From Chara braunii (lineage: Eukaryota; Streptophyta; Charophyceae; Charales; Characeae): a stretch of 34,283 bases of DNA. Below, one piece after another: positions 19,404 through 32,340 of this stretch (within the stretch, counting starts at the first letter, position 1; the number at the start of each line of letters is the position of its first letter). Where the stretch lies: contig BFEA01000354.1 of assembly GCA_003427395.1 (NCBI GenBank), positions 494,231 to 528,513 on the forward strand, in the 5' to 3' direction. The notes beneath the pieces are model-generated. The model worked only from the letters and a program-made list of their open reading frames with translations. It was not told where the DNA came from and searched no databases. Both the position numbers and the translations under genes were made by a program.

Positions 19404-21300
19404 GTAGTATGTTCTCCTGATTTCCATGAAGCATCAAGTTTTTCAGGGACCGTGTCTATTGGTGCATTCAACAGCAGTGTATATGCAGGGCAGTTTTGGG
19501 GATATCAGGCGGCGCATGTGCAACCCTTCGCTGGGAGAAATAACGTGTGAAATGCTTCCAGGAAAGCCCAAGAATCCATTGTGCACATGATACGTCACAC
19601 GGGAGAAACCGTTTCCAAATGGCTTCACCTCGTTGGACTCTGTTTCAAGGGAGCTAGCGGATTTCTCCAGCAGAGAACAGAGTGAAACATCCAACAGCAC
19701 CGAACAATTGAATGATCATGGACATCAATATTGGGAGGTCCGTTGCAGTTTTTCTGGGCAGTACAGTGAGTGTTGCATACACTCAGAATACACAGAGTGA
19801 GGAGAGTGATACAGCTTTTTGAACCTTTTCTCTCCTCATGGAACCCTCTCAACACAAAGAAGGCATACCTCGTTGGACTCACATCTGGCTCGGCAAAAGG
19901 AGATAGAAAACACAGAGCCACGTTAGACATACCAACACCTGCGCATGCCCAAACTGACTGATTGTCCGCTGAAGAAGAATATGGAAGGTAGTATGTCAGT
20001 AACGCAACTGCCACTGGGGGAACACGTCCGTGCGCTACTGGGACATCTGCATATTCCTCTTGTAATACAAAACTACTGTGTGAATAGTTTTGGACTTGGG
20101 GAACATTGTACGCCACTTGACACTTCCTTTTTCAATCTTTCTTCTATTGGAAAGAATAAAAAGAATGGTGACGGCCTTGAGATATTGTCATTGAACGGAC
20201 CGACACCAGGTAATTCAGAATTATGTTATTCTATACGTCTGGTAGCATCTGGATTCGGACTTGGGTCTGTGTTTCAACGATCCACTTGTGTACCAGCTGA
20301 ACTAGGCCTGTTGGTTTCTGCATTTCTAACCCACAGTAGTTCTGCTTCTCGGCTCAGATGTGCGTCCAAAGAGGATAGTCTCTGATTGTCCATATGTGTG
20401 GAACCCTCCCTCCCATCTTAGCAGCTGTGAATTTGTTTGCATCTCAGGTGCAGAAGGGAGCGCAGATTCGTCTTATTGCGCAGCATGCATCTCCACCCTA
20501 AGTCTGTCCACGGGTCGAGACCTCTGCATCCAGGGCCTCCTGCAATTTCCTCCATATTTCAGCTAAGCACTTGTCCTGCAGCATCAGCAGGCACTTCCTT
20601 TACTCAGTTTGCATCTGAGGGCCATACGCCTACTTGTTCAGCTAGCCCATACAGGGCTGGACATCAGTCTCAAATCGCGACCACAGGTGGGCATAGGCCC
20701 GGGTGGAGACCCACCAAAGTCCTTCACCGCTGCCGTATTTCAATCACATAAGCGAGGATAAGGGCCAAACAACAGAGGGCGCGCATGGCAGGAATGGGCC
20801 CTCGTCATTGGCAGCACAATGGATGGGTGCTGAGCAGGCCTGCGAGAAGTGATCCAGGAGGTAGACGAGTGGCCATAGCGTATGTGGTTGGTTGAAGAAG
20901 GTCATCAGTGGGATACAAGGCGTCCAGTAGCAGATTGAGTCCAGGTTTGTAGAAGGCTGGCAGGTGGTCAGAAACAGGTTAGCAGAAGGCGAGGCGGAGA
21001 TTACGGAGATACTAACAGGCTAGGAGGTTCATGGAAGGTTAAGACGAGATTGGGACAAACTTTGTGGCTCAGAGAGAGGTCAGCAGGAGGTAAGTGGGTG
21101 GTCAGGAGGAGGTTAGTAACAGGCCAGTAGGAGTTGATGAAGAGGAGGACCGGAAGGTCAAGAGAAGATTCAAGAGTAGGTTGTTATTGTTGCCACTCCT
21201 AGTCACGTATAATTCGAGCATATACACTGTCACCCAAGGAATGATTGCGCACTTTCGCATCTCCATAATAATCACGTGTATCAGTGACGCGAGGACTGAG

Positions 21301-21326
21301 ATTTCTTCTTCTTCTTCTTCTTCTTC
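21301..21326. repeat. (TTC)n microsatellite
   Basis: About eight TTC/CTT triplets lie in the host intron. Confidence 0.9.
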
Positions 21327-21579
21327 GTTGGACTGAGATTTCCAAACCATCTCCTTTCCAGAAAGCAGAAGCTGTCCTTGCTAGAGTGTCAGGTTCAGTT
21401 TAGTCATCAGACGACCATGCACAAAATTCATCCATGGGAAAGACAGCGCTGTAGGACCCAGCTTCTATCGACATAACACGAGAAGTTAACAAAGTGTTAG
21501 CGGGTGAAGGCTAGGCGAAGGAAGGCTGCTTGTAAATGAGAAGAGAGGAGCAGTCGTCCAAATCCGGGTTCAAATTCAG

Positions 21580-22700
21580 CACAGAAATGTCTGAGACAAG
21601 TCTGGTTGTCCCAAACAGGTCCGCAAGGTCCAGGAATCAGTCCAGCTGGCCTTCAGCCCAGTAGAATCTGGTCCAGTCCGTGCCTTGGATCAAGAATATT
21701 GCAAAAGAGTGACGGGCCCAAGCCACAAATGAGGCTGAAAGCGCATGGGAAATCGGGAACAAGTCCTTACATCTTTCTATTTTGTTTTTGTGTTGTCCTT
21801 TTTTTTTCTCGACTTAATGCACGCTCCGCGCCCTCCTCCGTTGTGGTCGACGAATTTGGCTGAAGTGACGTCCAAATTCTGGGGTCAGGAATCGCTAACA
21901 CAGGGACTATCTGAGAAGGCCTTAGTAATCGGAAGGACTGGAGTCCAGGGTGAAAACGAGCTGTACAGGGCCTGAAAAGGTCAACTCAGGCCTCAGACAG
22001 TACCCCAGCAGAGAAGTCAGAGAGTCGAAGATTTCCCCAGAGATCGTAACTTTAGCTGAAGTCAAAATTATGGGATCAAAATGCGCTAAACAGGGCCTTG
22101 GAACATATCTGAGAAGGCCTTAGGTTGGAAGGACTGCAGTCCGCGGTTCAAAAGAGATGTACGGGGCCTGAAAAGGTCAACTCAAACAGACACTACCAAG
22201 AGTCAAAGATTTCCCCAGAGTCAACCACCACCAGAGATCACAGACAATCCAGAGGCTCGCTCAGCAACAGTTTCCGAAAGCTCCCATGGCTCACTGGATC
22301 AGGGCATAGACTGGCAGCGACAAATTCCAGGCCATCAAGATCAAGAAATCTCAGCCACCCAAGGGTGAAACCTGTGTCTCTCGACGCTACAAAATCTGGG
22401 CCTACCCCAGAAAGTTAATGCATTCTGGCTTGCACTTGCTGAGCACTCCTGGGAGCCGTTGTGTTAGAGTTGTGAAGAGAAGACAGACAGAGAGTGTGAG
22501 GCTGCCATGGCTAGAGTGAGACAGAGTGGTAGCCACAGCCACTGGGAGGTGCCGAATCACCATAGAGAGTAAGAGAAGCAGAGAGAGGTTGGAGAGTGTT
22601 CAGCCGCAGGTCCTACAAGAAGAACCCGCAAGGTGCCACTCGTGTGGGTTAAGTGAATTCCTGAAGTTGCAAACTAATGCGTGGAATTTGCGACCGAAGT
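21580..22700 (+). mobile_element. LTR-like remnant with duplicated segment
   Basis: The region is rich in AGTCCAGG, GGTCAACTCA and GGGCCTGAAAAGG words, as in the upstream parts of the other LTR-like copies. A roughly 196-bp unit (GCTGAAGT...GATTTCCCCAGAG) occurs in tandem at 21859-22042 and 22055-22220. No TATA box or ends could be fixed. Confidence 0.35.
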
Positions 22701-23199
22701 GTGGACGTAGGTATTTTTTTGGAAAGAGACATGTAACTTGGGATAAGACATGCAGAAAAAGAATGAGGGGAAAGGGATGTCAATGTCGCAAGAATGCTAA
22801 CCTGGATGTTGTTGATGTTGTGTCCCCCCTATTGCAGCATCGACAAAAAACAGGTTAGTGGAAATTGAAACCGAAGGCAAACCCTGGACCACACTGGCCT
22901 ACACAGAATCAGGCAGCTGCCAGCAATCCGCTCGCCCAGCAACATGCAGGGCTTGTCTTGGATTATGTCCAAGTTGTGGGCAGGGAGAAGGGAGGCAGGA
23001 GCATATCAAGGGCAGCACCAGGGCCAGAGGCGAGTGGGCAACAGAGAGAGAAGAAGACCCCAAAAGGAAAACAGCGAGGACCACTCTCTCTCAACACTTC
23101 ATCAAGTTGGCCCTTGTAGACCAAGCAGACCACTTTCATTGGATATCCCATGGTGTAATAACCCGCTCAAAATATGCTATATTGTCATCGGCCAGGGAC

Positions 23200-23890
23200 C
23201 GCCCACAGGCCACAGCAAGGCCCTGCGCCAGACTGTATCCAAACAAGGCCCCAAAACGAGGCTTCAGAGGCCCTGCACCGACAGTTGACCGAAGAAAGTC
23301 AATAGTCAGCTGTAGCTCGGAAATTGAGGCTCACGAGTCAAAGTCTGCACGGACCCAGTCCAGGCCACAGATCAGACACACACAGTTGGCTGTAAGCACG
23401 TATCCAGGCAGAATCTGGTCCAAGTGGAAGTCTGCAACTGTATGAGATCCAGGCCATTGACTACGGGCCAATCTGAGCCCCCGTATCCGAGAGACCAGAG
23501 GCTGGTCAATCTGCGTCAACAGTACATATTGGCCCAGCCCCTGCTCATTGACATTCAGTCTTGCGCTTGCTCCTCGGCGCTGGCACGACGCTGACTGGAC
23601 GCTGGCTCGACGCTGGCACTACGCTGGCATTGTGTGTGACTACAGCGCGAGACTGCTGCATTGTGTTGCTGGCGCCTCTCTGTTCTTGGTGCCAGCTGGG
23701 GACTTGATTGCTGACGTAGCGCTTGCCACATTGACTTCGACACAGATTGGGGTATCGACGAGGAGGGAGATCCGGGCTGTGAGATTGGTAGTGAGAGAGA
23801 GACAAGCTTACCTGATTATTGTCGTCAACATTGCACGCTGCTGTGACGTCTTCATAGGAGATCTGTGCCTACGTGGCACTATGTTGTGAT
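23200..23890 (+). mobile_element. LTR-like remnant
   Basis: Upstream words include CCAGTCCAGGCC and GAGTCAAAGTC. A TATA-like ACATATTGGCCCAGCCCC lies at about 23524. A GACGCTGGC-type repeated stretch follows (23570-23640), then CTTACCTG (near 23808), as in copy B. The order of motifs matches copies A and B. Coding domains are absent. Confidence 0.35.
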
Positions 23891-24407
23891 CGGCTCTCGC
23901 CAGGCTCGTCTTTGGGATACTGTATGCTGACGATGATGCCCAAAGGAGTGGGACATGAGGGAGATCTATATTTGATGACATTGATGGATGCTCTCTCTTC
24001 CACCCTCTAAGTCTTATCTCCCTCCTATCAGCTTCGTCCTTTGGTTATGAGACATTGTACTCCGGATCACATTCGTGATTATTGGAGACATTGACATGCG
24101 CTGAGACATCTTGTACTTCAACATTGACGAGTTTCTCTCCTGACTGGGTTCATTACAATGGACTCGATGAATGTCACGCTGATCAGCAAGCTAACCCTGC
24201 AGTCCCTGCTGCATGATTTGAAATGACCCTGCCTTCCCTCTCATTGACTACTGTATCAGTTGACAAAAACAACCCTGTTTCAATCCGCAATCAGAGTCCG
24301 CAAGGGAAAAGGACAAACATCCTGGAAACTGAAGACCATGCAAGGGTCTGCTACATTTGACAAAAAAGAGGGAAAAACAGAGCAGCCTACAGAAGTCATT
24401 TGCGCAC

Positions 24408-24495
24408 CAGCTGCTCCATGCGAGGCATGTACAACAGTGACGTTCCGACTTGTTGCTGCTGCAAGCTGTCTCATCTCCTGTGTCAGTCTGCGCAC
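24408..24495 (-). CDS. DUF1664 gene, exon with the QVRRL helix
   Basis: The exon is 88 nt and follows a textbook acceptor (TTTTTTATATTCTACTCAG). It reads VRRLTQEMRQLAAATSRN, then VTVVHASHGAA. After the preceding Gln this rebuilds the family's Q-(V/I)-R-x-L-x-x-E-(V/I/M)-R-x-L motif and the following short beta-like VTVV segment, which is the family's most recognisable N-terminal signature. The donor is GCTG|GTGCGC. It leaves one base (G), and the next exon starts GA, which completes a Gly codon. The open frame continues past this donor, but the continuation is not family-like and the phase agreement supports the donor chosen. Confidence 0.88.
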
Positions 24496-24749
24496 CTGAG
24501 TAGAATATAAAAAATTGATACAAGAAGACAACACAGAGTATTATTAAGCCGGACTTTTTCCCAAGCCGCATAATAGCAAATAACACAGACAATGCACTCG
24601 TGAGTTAGCATTATCCATTCTCATGGTTTCTGCTTTTCATTCTTCGGTAGTTGACCTGTTGCTGCTTCAATCCTGAGGAAAGAGGTGTCAAAGAACTCGT
24701 GTAAGGGATGGAAGCTTTCTTTTCTGGTGATTTTTACCTGTTATTCCCG

Positions 24750-25400
24750 CCCAACACATGATCTGCCTTTCCTCTTCCTCCTCCTCCCCTCACCTCCTCC
24801 TCTTGCTACCTCCTCTTACTCCTTCCATCATCCCTCTCCCCCTTCTCTTACACTGCTCTTTATGCACTTCCGGAATATATTTGTCCAGTGGGCAGAAAGA
24901 AAACTGCACATGTATGTCACTACGGCCCACTACTGCTCCTTCTCTTTACAATTCCCAGGCGCCTTCCAACCTTCTGCTCTTTGATCTCTGGCTCCTTGCA
25001 TTCAACCCCACACGGTGGGAAAAAAAAACACATCACCAGGGAGGGAAAGAAGTCGTTCCTCATAATCCTCCTCCTGTCATTCCCCCCTTCCCCCACCTTT
25101 TCTACCGCCCTGCCATTTGCCCCCTTTCATAATGTGTCCAATCGTTGTCACTCTTTCCCACTGCTCTCCTCAGGGAATCATCTTCCATCCTCCTGTTCAT
25201 GACCTTCAGCCATCAGCTACTGCCCTTCTGTATGTGGCATTGCTTTTTGATTCATAAGGAATACTCGTCTCCACCTCTCAATCCCCTTCTACCTCTTCTT
25301 CTCACTGCTTCGCATGCACATCCACAATCTGTTCCTCAGGGGAGAAAGAAAAGAAAAAAAAAAAATGATTGAGATGTAAGTCAGTGCTCCTTCCCAGTGC
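24750..25400. repeat. Pyrimidine-rich diverged repeats
   Basis: Segments of the form CACTGCTCTTTATGCACTTCCGGAAT, then a G-rich or A-rich run, then CT-rich sequence recur here and again at 26830-27430. They look like decayed copies of one unit. All Leu/Pro/Ser-rich frames here come from this composition. Confidence 0.45.
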
Positions 25401-25704
25401 TCTCCCTCCACCCATCATCTTCTGCCCTGTTATTTTCGATATGGTTTCCATGATCTATTTGTGATGTACTCATGTTCCTCCTCTTAAACCACCAGTACGT
25501 TCCCCCGCTTGAAAATCAAATATGCGGCTCGTATACAGCTGCAAATTTCTGGGATCGGGGAAGGCCCGGTAATACAACAGCGGAGGAAGCCAGTGGGCCT
25601 AAGGAAAAGGGCCTAATGGACTGCAAGATGCCCTGCTGGTTTATGCCATGCATGCGTCTCCACACACAATGACACTGTAGGCAGTGACATGAAAAAAAAA
25701 GAAA

Positions 25705-26632
25705 CATTTCAGGGCATTTTTACGCTAGCACTTTCCCGAATGCATATGGCCGCAGTTATGGCCAGCCCTGGGTGAATCTGAAGACAATAAGGTTCTGCAG
25801 GAGAATTTCCGTTTTCCCGTTTGTTTTCCTCTTTTTCTTTTTGTACGAAGAAGACTCTTGGCTGTTTCTGATGCGACTCCCCATGAAACACAGGGAGCAA
25901 TCGAGTGCCTGCCAGCTCTTTCCATTGAGGGCATTCATTCTACTTAGCACTTCTTTTAAGAACGTATCTGACCGCACTTGTGTCCCACCGTGGATGAATC
26001 TAAAGGCAATCGCGCTCAGAGCTTGGTATGCCTTTTTTCCTTTTTCTTTTCTTTTCTTTTTTTTTTCTAGGACAAAGAATCTCGGCTGTTTCTTGTGCGA
26101 CTCCTGTGAGAGACGGGGAGCAACCAAGTGCCTGCCAGCCCCTCACATCTCAGGGCAGTCTCACGCTAGCACTTTCCAGAATGTACCTGACCGCATGGAT
26201 GAATCTGAACGCAATCACGTTCAGAGCTTAGAATGTCATTTTTCTTCCGTTTTTATTATTTTTCACAAGAAAGAAGAACCTCGGCTGTTTCTGATGTGAG
26301 TCCCCGTGAGAGGCGGGGAGCAATTTATTCCCTGTCAGTCCCTTTCATTTCAGGCCATTCTCACGCAGCTCTTTCCAGAATGTACCGGACCGCATGGATG
26401 AACCTGACGGCAATCATGTTCAGAGCTTAGAATGTCGTGTTTCCTCCCTCTTTTTTTTTTTTCTTAGCAAGAAAGAAGAATCTCGGCTGTTTCTGATGCG
26501 AGTCCCCAGAAGCGGCGGAGAGCAATCTATTGCCTGTCAGTCCCCCTTTCATTCCAGGGCATTCTCAAGCAGCTCTTTCCAGAATGTATCTGACTGCACT
26601 TCTGGCCAGGCCTGGGGTGGTACATGAGTGAA
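25705..26632. repeat. Tandem array, about 200-224-bp units, 4.5 copies
   Basis: The word GGCTGTTTCT occurs at 25860, 26084, 26283 and 26485 (spacing 224, 199 and 202). Each unit also holds a CATTTCAGGGCA-type segment, AGCACTTTCCAGAATGTA, CCGCATGGATGAA, a poly-pyrimidine run and AAGAAGAA. Copies are about 80-90% alike by eye. The array produces long frames such as 25772-26299 that are not genes. Confidence 0.9.
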
Positions 26633-26829
26633 AACAAGAAATCATAAAACGACTCCAGCATTTCGTTCCAGCTGCTGGCAGCAGGTCCAGCATAAGGGGT
26701 GGTACCGGTGCCAACCAACAAATTTCCCCTACCGGTTCCGCCCCCTCCAGGCTCGGCAAAGCTTGGCGCGCAGGCCATTTTCAGGCTCGGCATGAATTCC
26801 TGGGCAAAGTACTAGTGGTTTAATCCCCT

Positions 26830-27430
26830 GCCCCTCCTCCTCCACCTTGCTCTTCAGGAATCTTTACCCTGCTGTTTCCCATCTGGCTTCAGGAATCTCT
26901 ACCCATTCTCGTCCTTCCCTCAACTCACATTCCCTCCTCTTTCACCATGCTCTTTGTGCACTCCCATCAGTTTCCGGAGGTCCGGGGGAGAAAAAAAAAA
27001 AAAAAAAAAAAAATCCTGCAGAAGTTGCTACTTCGTTCTCCAACTCCTCTTCCCTCGCTGATTCTCCTTATTATCTTTCACCCCTGCAGTCCCCACATTT
27101 TCCATCCTCCCATTCGTGATCATCAGCTCTCTACATTCTACCAACCACAGGGGGGGGGGAAGCACAAAAAAGTCATTACTGGCGGGGTTGGGTGGGAAGC
27201 TCTGTGAGCCCCTCCCCCTCTTCTGTCCGTCATCCCCCTCACCATCTTCTTTCACCATGCTATTCGAGAGATTTCACAATCTGTTTGCCAAGGTGCAAAA
27301 AAAAAAAAAAACATCAGCATGTAAGAGCCTAATTCTCCCTGCTGCTCATCCTCCCTCCATCCACATCGAGTGGCTACTGTGCCCCACAGCTCCTCCCTTG
27401 TCCTCCCTCCCTCATCCACCTTCCCACTTG
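26830..27430. repeat. Pyrimidine-rich diverged repeats, second block
   Basis: CACCATGCTCTTTGTGCAC (26945) and CACCATGCTATTCGAGAG (27257) each precede an A-run (26991-27013 with 23 A; 27297-27311) and CT-rich text similar to the block at 24750. It is probably the same repeat family. Confidence 0.45.
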
Positions 27431-27439
27431 TGAAGGACG

Positions 27440-27770
27440 GTGTGACCAACCAAGCACATGTAATGAAACAATCGATCACACGAGGGATAACCGCGCATGC
27501 CGCACATAACCAACCACACAAAGTACGTCAAGCAAGTGGCACATGACCGAGCACATCTGACAAAACAAAGATGCAACCAACAATGTAGGTTGAAGCCATT
27601 GGTCACGAAGGACATAAACCAAGTCACATGTAACCAACGCATTGAACAGTGTAACCAATCAAATACATTCCGCAAACCAATCGGCCGCATGTCGCAAGTT
27701 CACATGTCCACCAAGCCAAGCATGATCGATTGCGGGCAACCGAGAAGCAAGCACGGGAAGAAGCTCAACG
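27440..27770. repeat. A/C-rich degenerate repeat
   Basis: Words such as ACCAAGCACATGTAA, CAAGTCACATGTAACCAA and GCAAGTTCACATGTCCACCAAG recur at irregular spacing in a stretch poor in T and G. It may be an old tandem array. Confidence 0.4.
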
Positions 27771-27834
27771 TTTGCTTGGACTGAACATTCAAAAAGCAGC
27801 AGGCAGCGGGAAGAGGACAGGGCAGAGCCCTTGC

Positions 27835-28050
27835 ACAGGGAGACATGCATGGGCATGGGCGTGGGCTGGGGGGTGACAGATGGGGTGAGAGAAGGAGGGG
27901 CAAGGTAAAAAAGCCGTTGAGGCTGCAGAGCAGTAACGGGCCATCATGCAGGGAGACGCAACCGTGTGGGCATGGGGTCAAAGGGGAGGTGACCAAAGGA
28001 CGAAGGGAGGGGCAGGGGAAGGGAGGAAGGGGCGAAAGGAGAGAGGAAGG
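27835..28050. repeat. G-rich imperfect tandem repeat
   Basis: CAGGGAGAC...GGGCATGGG...GGTGA...GGAGGGGCA appears twice, about 110 bp apart (from 27836 and 27948). Confidence 0.5.
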
Positions 28051-28095
28051 TATCTCTCTGGCAACATGCAAGAGGACTATCTCCAAGGTTCAGGG

Positions 28096-28160
28096 CGGAG
28101 AGGAGGGGGAGGAAGGGGGGAGGAAGGGGGGAGGAAGGGGGGAGGAAAGGGGCAGGGGGG
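28096..28160. repeat. (GGAGGAAGGGG)n minisatellite
   Basis: About five units of an 11-bp G-rich motif are present. Closely spaced G runs could form a G-quadruplex. Confidence 0.85.
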
Positions 28161-29157
28161 GCTCGGGTGCACATTGCCATGCATGTGGCAATGCACGGCA
28201 CCGCAGAAAGTTGGAAAAGTTGGGTTGCAGCAAGCTCCCACACGCATGATACGGGGGTCGCAACTACTCGGAACCTTGTTATATGTTTGTTTTTTTTTCT
28301 TTGTTGTAGCGTCTGTGCATTCCGGATAGTTCGTATCGAACTTCGGCCGGACCACCGGTCCCCTCCACCAAACAGCCATGGTTTTGGCCGACGGCTGTCC
28401 ACCTGATCACCACAATCTGGCATGTCCCGTAGCATCGACTGCCGTTACCACTTGCAACTTCATTTCTCAGCTATGAACTTCGCAATTTCTGTTTGTCACA
28501 ATGTGGACTAGTCACGAGAAACCAGCCCCCAAATTTTTCCCACATTGGGGATTATTGGACTCCGTTGTAAAATCTCTCGCATAATCTGGCATTTCTGGGC
28601 TCCTCCCTTTTTTTCCCTCCACCCTTCCACCCTGCTTCCCTAGTCTAACCCGCCCCAAGTCAAGGTATACTTCAGCTCATCTCACAGAGCAAAATGCCCA
28701 CCTGGTTCACACTCAATCGCAGCGCGACATTCATTCAATTCCTTCGCTCTGTGCAACCAAAATACCGTACAGCCGATAAGACCCTCCCTTCTACAAACCA
28801 AATGCTCTTCTCTCAATAATTCCTTCATCGTGAGCCCGGAAGAGGCATCTTGTCCCGCCCCACAGTCCCAGATTTGTTTTGCCACGCCTGATTTTCTCTG
28901 TGCTTCTTTTGCCCACCCCCAGCCTAGGCTGTACAGTTCTAAACTTCCCCTGCCTCGTGATTTACATCCACTACATCGGTCCTTTTATGGCATCTGTTAC
29001 GTTGGCGTGACACAGAAATAAACTCTTACATGCACAATTAAAGAAGCACCAAATTAAAATCCATTTAGCAAGAAGAGAAGAGAAGAGAAAACTGTTTGTC
29101 AACTTATTCTCACAATCCTCTGAAGATGTGAATCGGGACCGCATACAAGAAACACAC

Positions 29158-29250
29158 CTGCTGCGTCAGCTGTGCCGTAAGCTGGTCCTGTACTTGGCCC
29201 CCCACCTCAACATTGATCTCGCCCTTTTCCCTTAGGTGTTTCATAAGGAC
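29158..29250 (-). CDS. DUF1664 gene, exon for linker and first coiled-coil approach
   Basis: This is a 93-nt, phase 0-0 exon of 31 residues with acceptor TTTGTAGCAG and donor CAGCAG|GTGTGT. It reads VLMKHLREKGEIN, then a glutamine-rich tail ending in QDQLTAQLTQQ. In the family this position holds an acidic or polar linker between the first membrane segment and the conserved Q-x-R-x-L motif, and its length is about what is expected. The tail is heptad-like and runs directly into the VRRLTQEMRQL helix of the next exon. An alternative acceptor (CACCTAAG) lies inside the exon, but using it would break the frame. Confidence 0.8.
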
Positions 29251-30094
29251 CTGCTACAAACAATAGCCAAGTCGTTAATCGAGGTGCTCAGTACACAAGG
29301 CAGAACGAAAGAGCCATTCTTCAATCAAACAGATCAATCTTCACCACAGAATTCACATCCTGTATGTTATTTTTCTATGAGAACCAGTAAAAATGAAAGA
29401 GGGAGTTCAGTGTATCGTATACGTCTGACAGATCAGATTGCATGTGAGGATTTCTTAAGACTGCTTCAGCAACCAAGGTAGAGGCACCACCATACGGGCT
29501 AGAAGGGCTGCTCTCGAACCTGGTTAAGGATAATAAGTGAGAAGTCCAGACCTTTTATGGACATCTATAAACCCTCGACCCACCTCTCCTTTGTCCCATT
29601 GTTGCCAGAGCTGGCAGTAGGCATGAACCATTTGCCAGATGATACACTGATCGGTCTGATGGTTCATCCATTGAACCTCCTATGGCAGTGAGTTCATGTT
29701 TCAGTCTAACGGAACTATGGGGAGGAAGTGCAATTACATTAAGACTGAAGCCATAGATCTTCAGAGGATAGACGTATGACTCTTGGACTGGAACCATGCA
29801 GACACAAGCATCTCGGTGGAGCGACTCTTACACAGCCATTTGCTGGGCAGCATGTTTGCTCGAGCAGAACTACTTCATGGCATTGTTTACCACAAGCGCG
29901 CACAGCTCTTTCTTGTTACAGCCCTGGATTCCTTTTGTCCATCCATGTGCACACACAGCACTTTCTTCTCCACTCATGCACACACAGCACCTTTTCCACT
30001 CCTACTGTGTATGCTAACAACCCCTCATCACCATTCTTCCCTCTTTTCATTTTTCCCCCAGCTTAGAACCTTCCTCATTTTTTTAACTTCTACG

Positions 30095-30119
30095 CCCCCC
30101 CCCCCCCCCCCCCCCCCCC
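30095..30119. repeat. (C)25 homopolymer
   Basis: An uninterrupted C run is followed by CT repeats. Length errors are likely at such runs. Confidence 0.9.
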
Positions 30120-32212
30120 TCTCTCTTTCTGCATACATGTGCTGACAACCCCGCACCACTGTTCTTGTCTTTTCTTCTTTTTGCCTCCTTACACCTTTGG
30201 ACCACAATCACCTACGCCACCCTATCTCTGTACGTTGTTATGATCCTACATCATCCATGATGCAAAACTCAAATGTGAGGAAAAGCAACACTTGCTAAAA
30301 AAGAAGTGAGGAGGCATAAAGAGCTGAACAGAATGAAGAGGATATACAAGAGGAACAATTACACAAGTTGGAACCAATTCCCGTCTTATCTTCTCCCTTT
30401 CTCCTCCTCTTCCAAGAACCAATTAATTAAAACAACAAAAGTGAACGAGCGAACAGGAATCATGTTCCCGTATTCCCTCCTCACTGCCAGCAGTGAAAGA
30501 GCTCTCCTTTCAACGTCACTCTCACTTCTCTCCTCCCAGTTGCATATCTAGCTATGGCGGCTCATCCATGTCCATCATGGATGTTCAAAGGACAACACAA
30601 CTACTATTGTGCCCCTCCCATCTCAGTCCCCCATAGCCAGGCTCGCAAATGATGTCCAAGACCAGTCGGTACCCAGTACTACCCACACAGGGGCCTCCTA
30701 GATGCAGCAGCAACAAAGGAAGTGGAGATGAAGGTTTCCCTCAGCCGAAGGTAAGTCTCCCATGTCCGTTCCTTCCTCCTTCGCTGCCTCAACCTCTCCT
30801 CTCATCCTCTACCCCGCTTCATAGCCTACCTTGAGGTCCTTCACCCTTAGACTTTATCTTCATCTCTTGTGATTGAGAAATGAGAGATGGACTTTCTTCT
30901 TTCTCTCTCCAGATATAATTGAGTCTAGAGAGTGGGTAAGTAAACGAGATAATACGCTGCCGGCCAAATCCAACCATCCCAGCTCTTATCTAGCTGAACC
31001 CTTAGCTAATGGGAATTGAAAATTGACGATGGCCCGGTGCGATTGTCCATCTCCAATAACAAGTTCTCGTTGACCACGACCCATTGGAAAAAGGCTATCC
31101 ACCGCTTTTAACCTCCATAGCATACGCCTACCCCCTACTACTACGATAGTAGTCCTCCATAGCCATGGAGGTATTCTTCTTCACCCTCCAGCTCCACCAC
31201 TCAGCAAGAGCTCCACCTAACTTGACCCTCTGGACCGAGCAGCCACATGACCGCCTCACTCATTGCTGCCAGATGATATACTCTTGCAACTCGGTGTCCA
31301 GCATCCATTGGCCGGGATACTACTGCCTCTTCCAGAGTGCTAGGCCCGCCGGGGGTTCCTGCCTTTGGCCGGAAGCATCATTGCACTCTGCAGTTCAGCT
31401 ACCGGACCTGCATCTAACCTAAAAGCTACCTGAATACGTGCCTGCTGGACCTACCTGAGCCAACTGGGCTTCACTTGGGCCTGCCCGAGTTGCTGGAAAA
31501 TCCCTACCAGGTTCTGGCCAAATTCTAAACTTGCCCTCATCCGTCCTAGCCTTCTACTAAGTCGGTTTGGTGTTCAATTTCAGTCCTACCCCTGTAGTTC
31601 CCCTACTTTCAATCTACCCCTTCCCGGGACACAGAAAAGACAGTGCGAGAACACAGTTAGCACAGGGGATAGCTATCATCGCACAGGGGCTTCGACACAT
31701 GCAAGCACACCGCAATCTCGCTAAGGACAACGAAAACTCAGCAAATCGAAAAACAAGCAGCAATATTCAGAAATCTAAACAACTCTCAACCTGATTCTGT
31801 GAGGAAATGCATCACAACACTTAATTTTGACTTGCAAGCTCACACCGCAGGACGCCGAGAGAGTACCACACCCCTCGAAACGACCCCGGTGCAAATACTC
31901 CACACAATTAGCCCACCCTTCAACCATTTCCGGAACACGTCAACAACCGCAGCACAAAGCAAAAGCAGAGGTCACGGCCCGTTACGTCACACATGCACCC
32001 AGGACTTCCCGGCGTATCAGAGGTCGTCACGGCCCATGCATGACAAATAATCATCAAGAAGAGAGACAGATGAAACAGGCCTTAAAAACAACCAAGAAGG
32101 TCACTTCTCGGGGCAGAAAAAGATGGGCCGGAGAGCCAAGAAAAAAGCCGGAGAGCCAAGAACTTCCAACCCCTCAGTATCCCCATGGCCGAGAAGAGGC
32201 AGGACACCTTGT

Positions 32213-32340
32213 GCCCTACAACAGAAAGAGAGTGACTGATTACCCCAGAACCACATAGCTCATGCACCAGCTGTGCCCCACACCAGAAAGAGAGTTGCTG
32301 ATATTACCAGAACCACATAGCTCCAGCGCCAGCTGTCTGC
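32213..32340. repeat. 62-bp tandem duplication
   Basis: AGAAAGAGAGT...CCAGAACCACATAGCTC...CCAGCTGT occurs at 32223 and again at 32285. Confidence 0.85.

Larger units (their letters stand above)
16910..24407 (-). other. Host intron, 7.5 kb, transposon-rich
   Basis: Holds the nested hAT-like pair, the SINE and two LTR-like remnants. In 19420-20760 nothing is recognised. In 20760-21180 only GGAGGT/AGCAGG-type words recur (for example gtcagcaggaggtaagtggg). Confidence 0.85.
24496..29157 (-). other. Host intron, 4.7 kb, satellite-rich
   Basis: Holds the pyrimidine-rich repeats, the ~200-bp tandem array, the A/C-rich block and the G-rich blocks. Nothing is recognised in 28250-29150. Confidence 0.83.

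Noticed and set aside
25772-26299. 175-codon plus-strand frame
   Set aside because: It reads across units of the tandem array, and its repeated residues follow the DNA repeats.
30649-30750. Plus-strand exon with donor CCGAAG|GTAAGT
   Set aside because: No partner exon, promoter or recognised domain. A single good donor is expected by chance in 34 kb.
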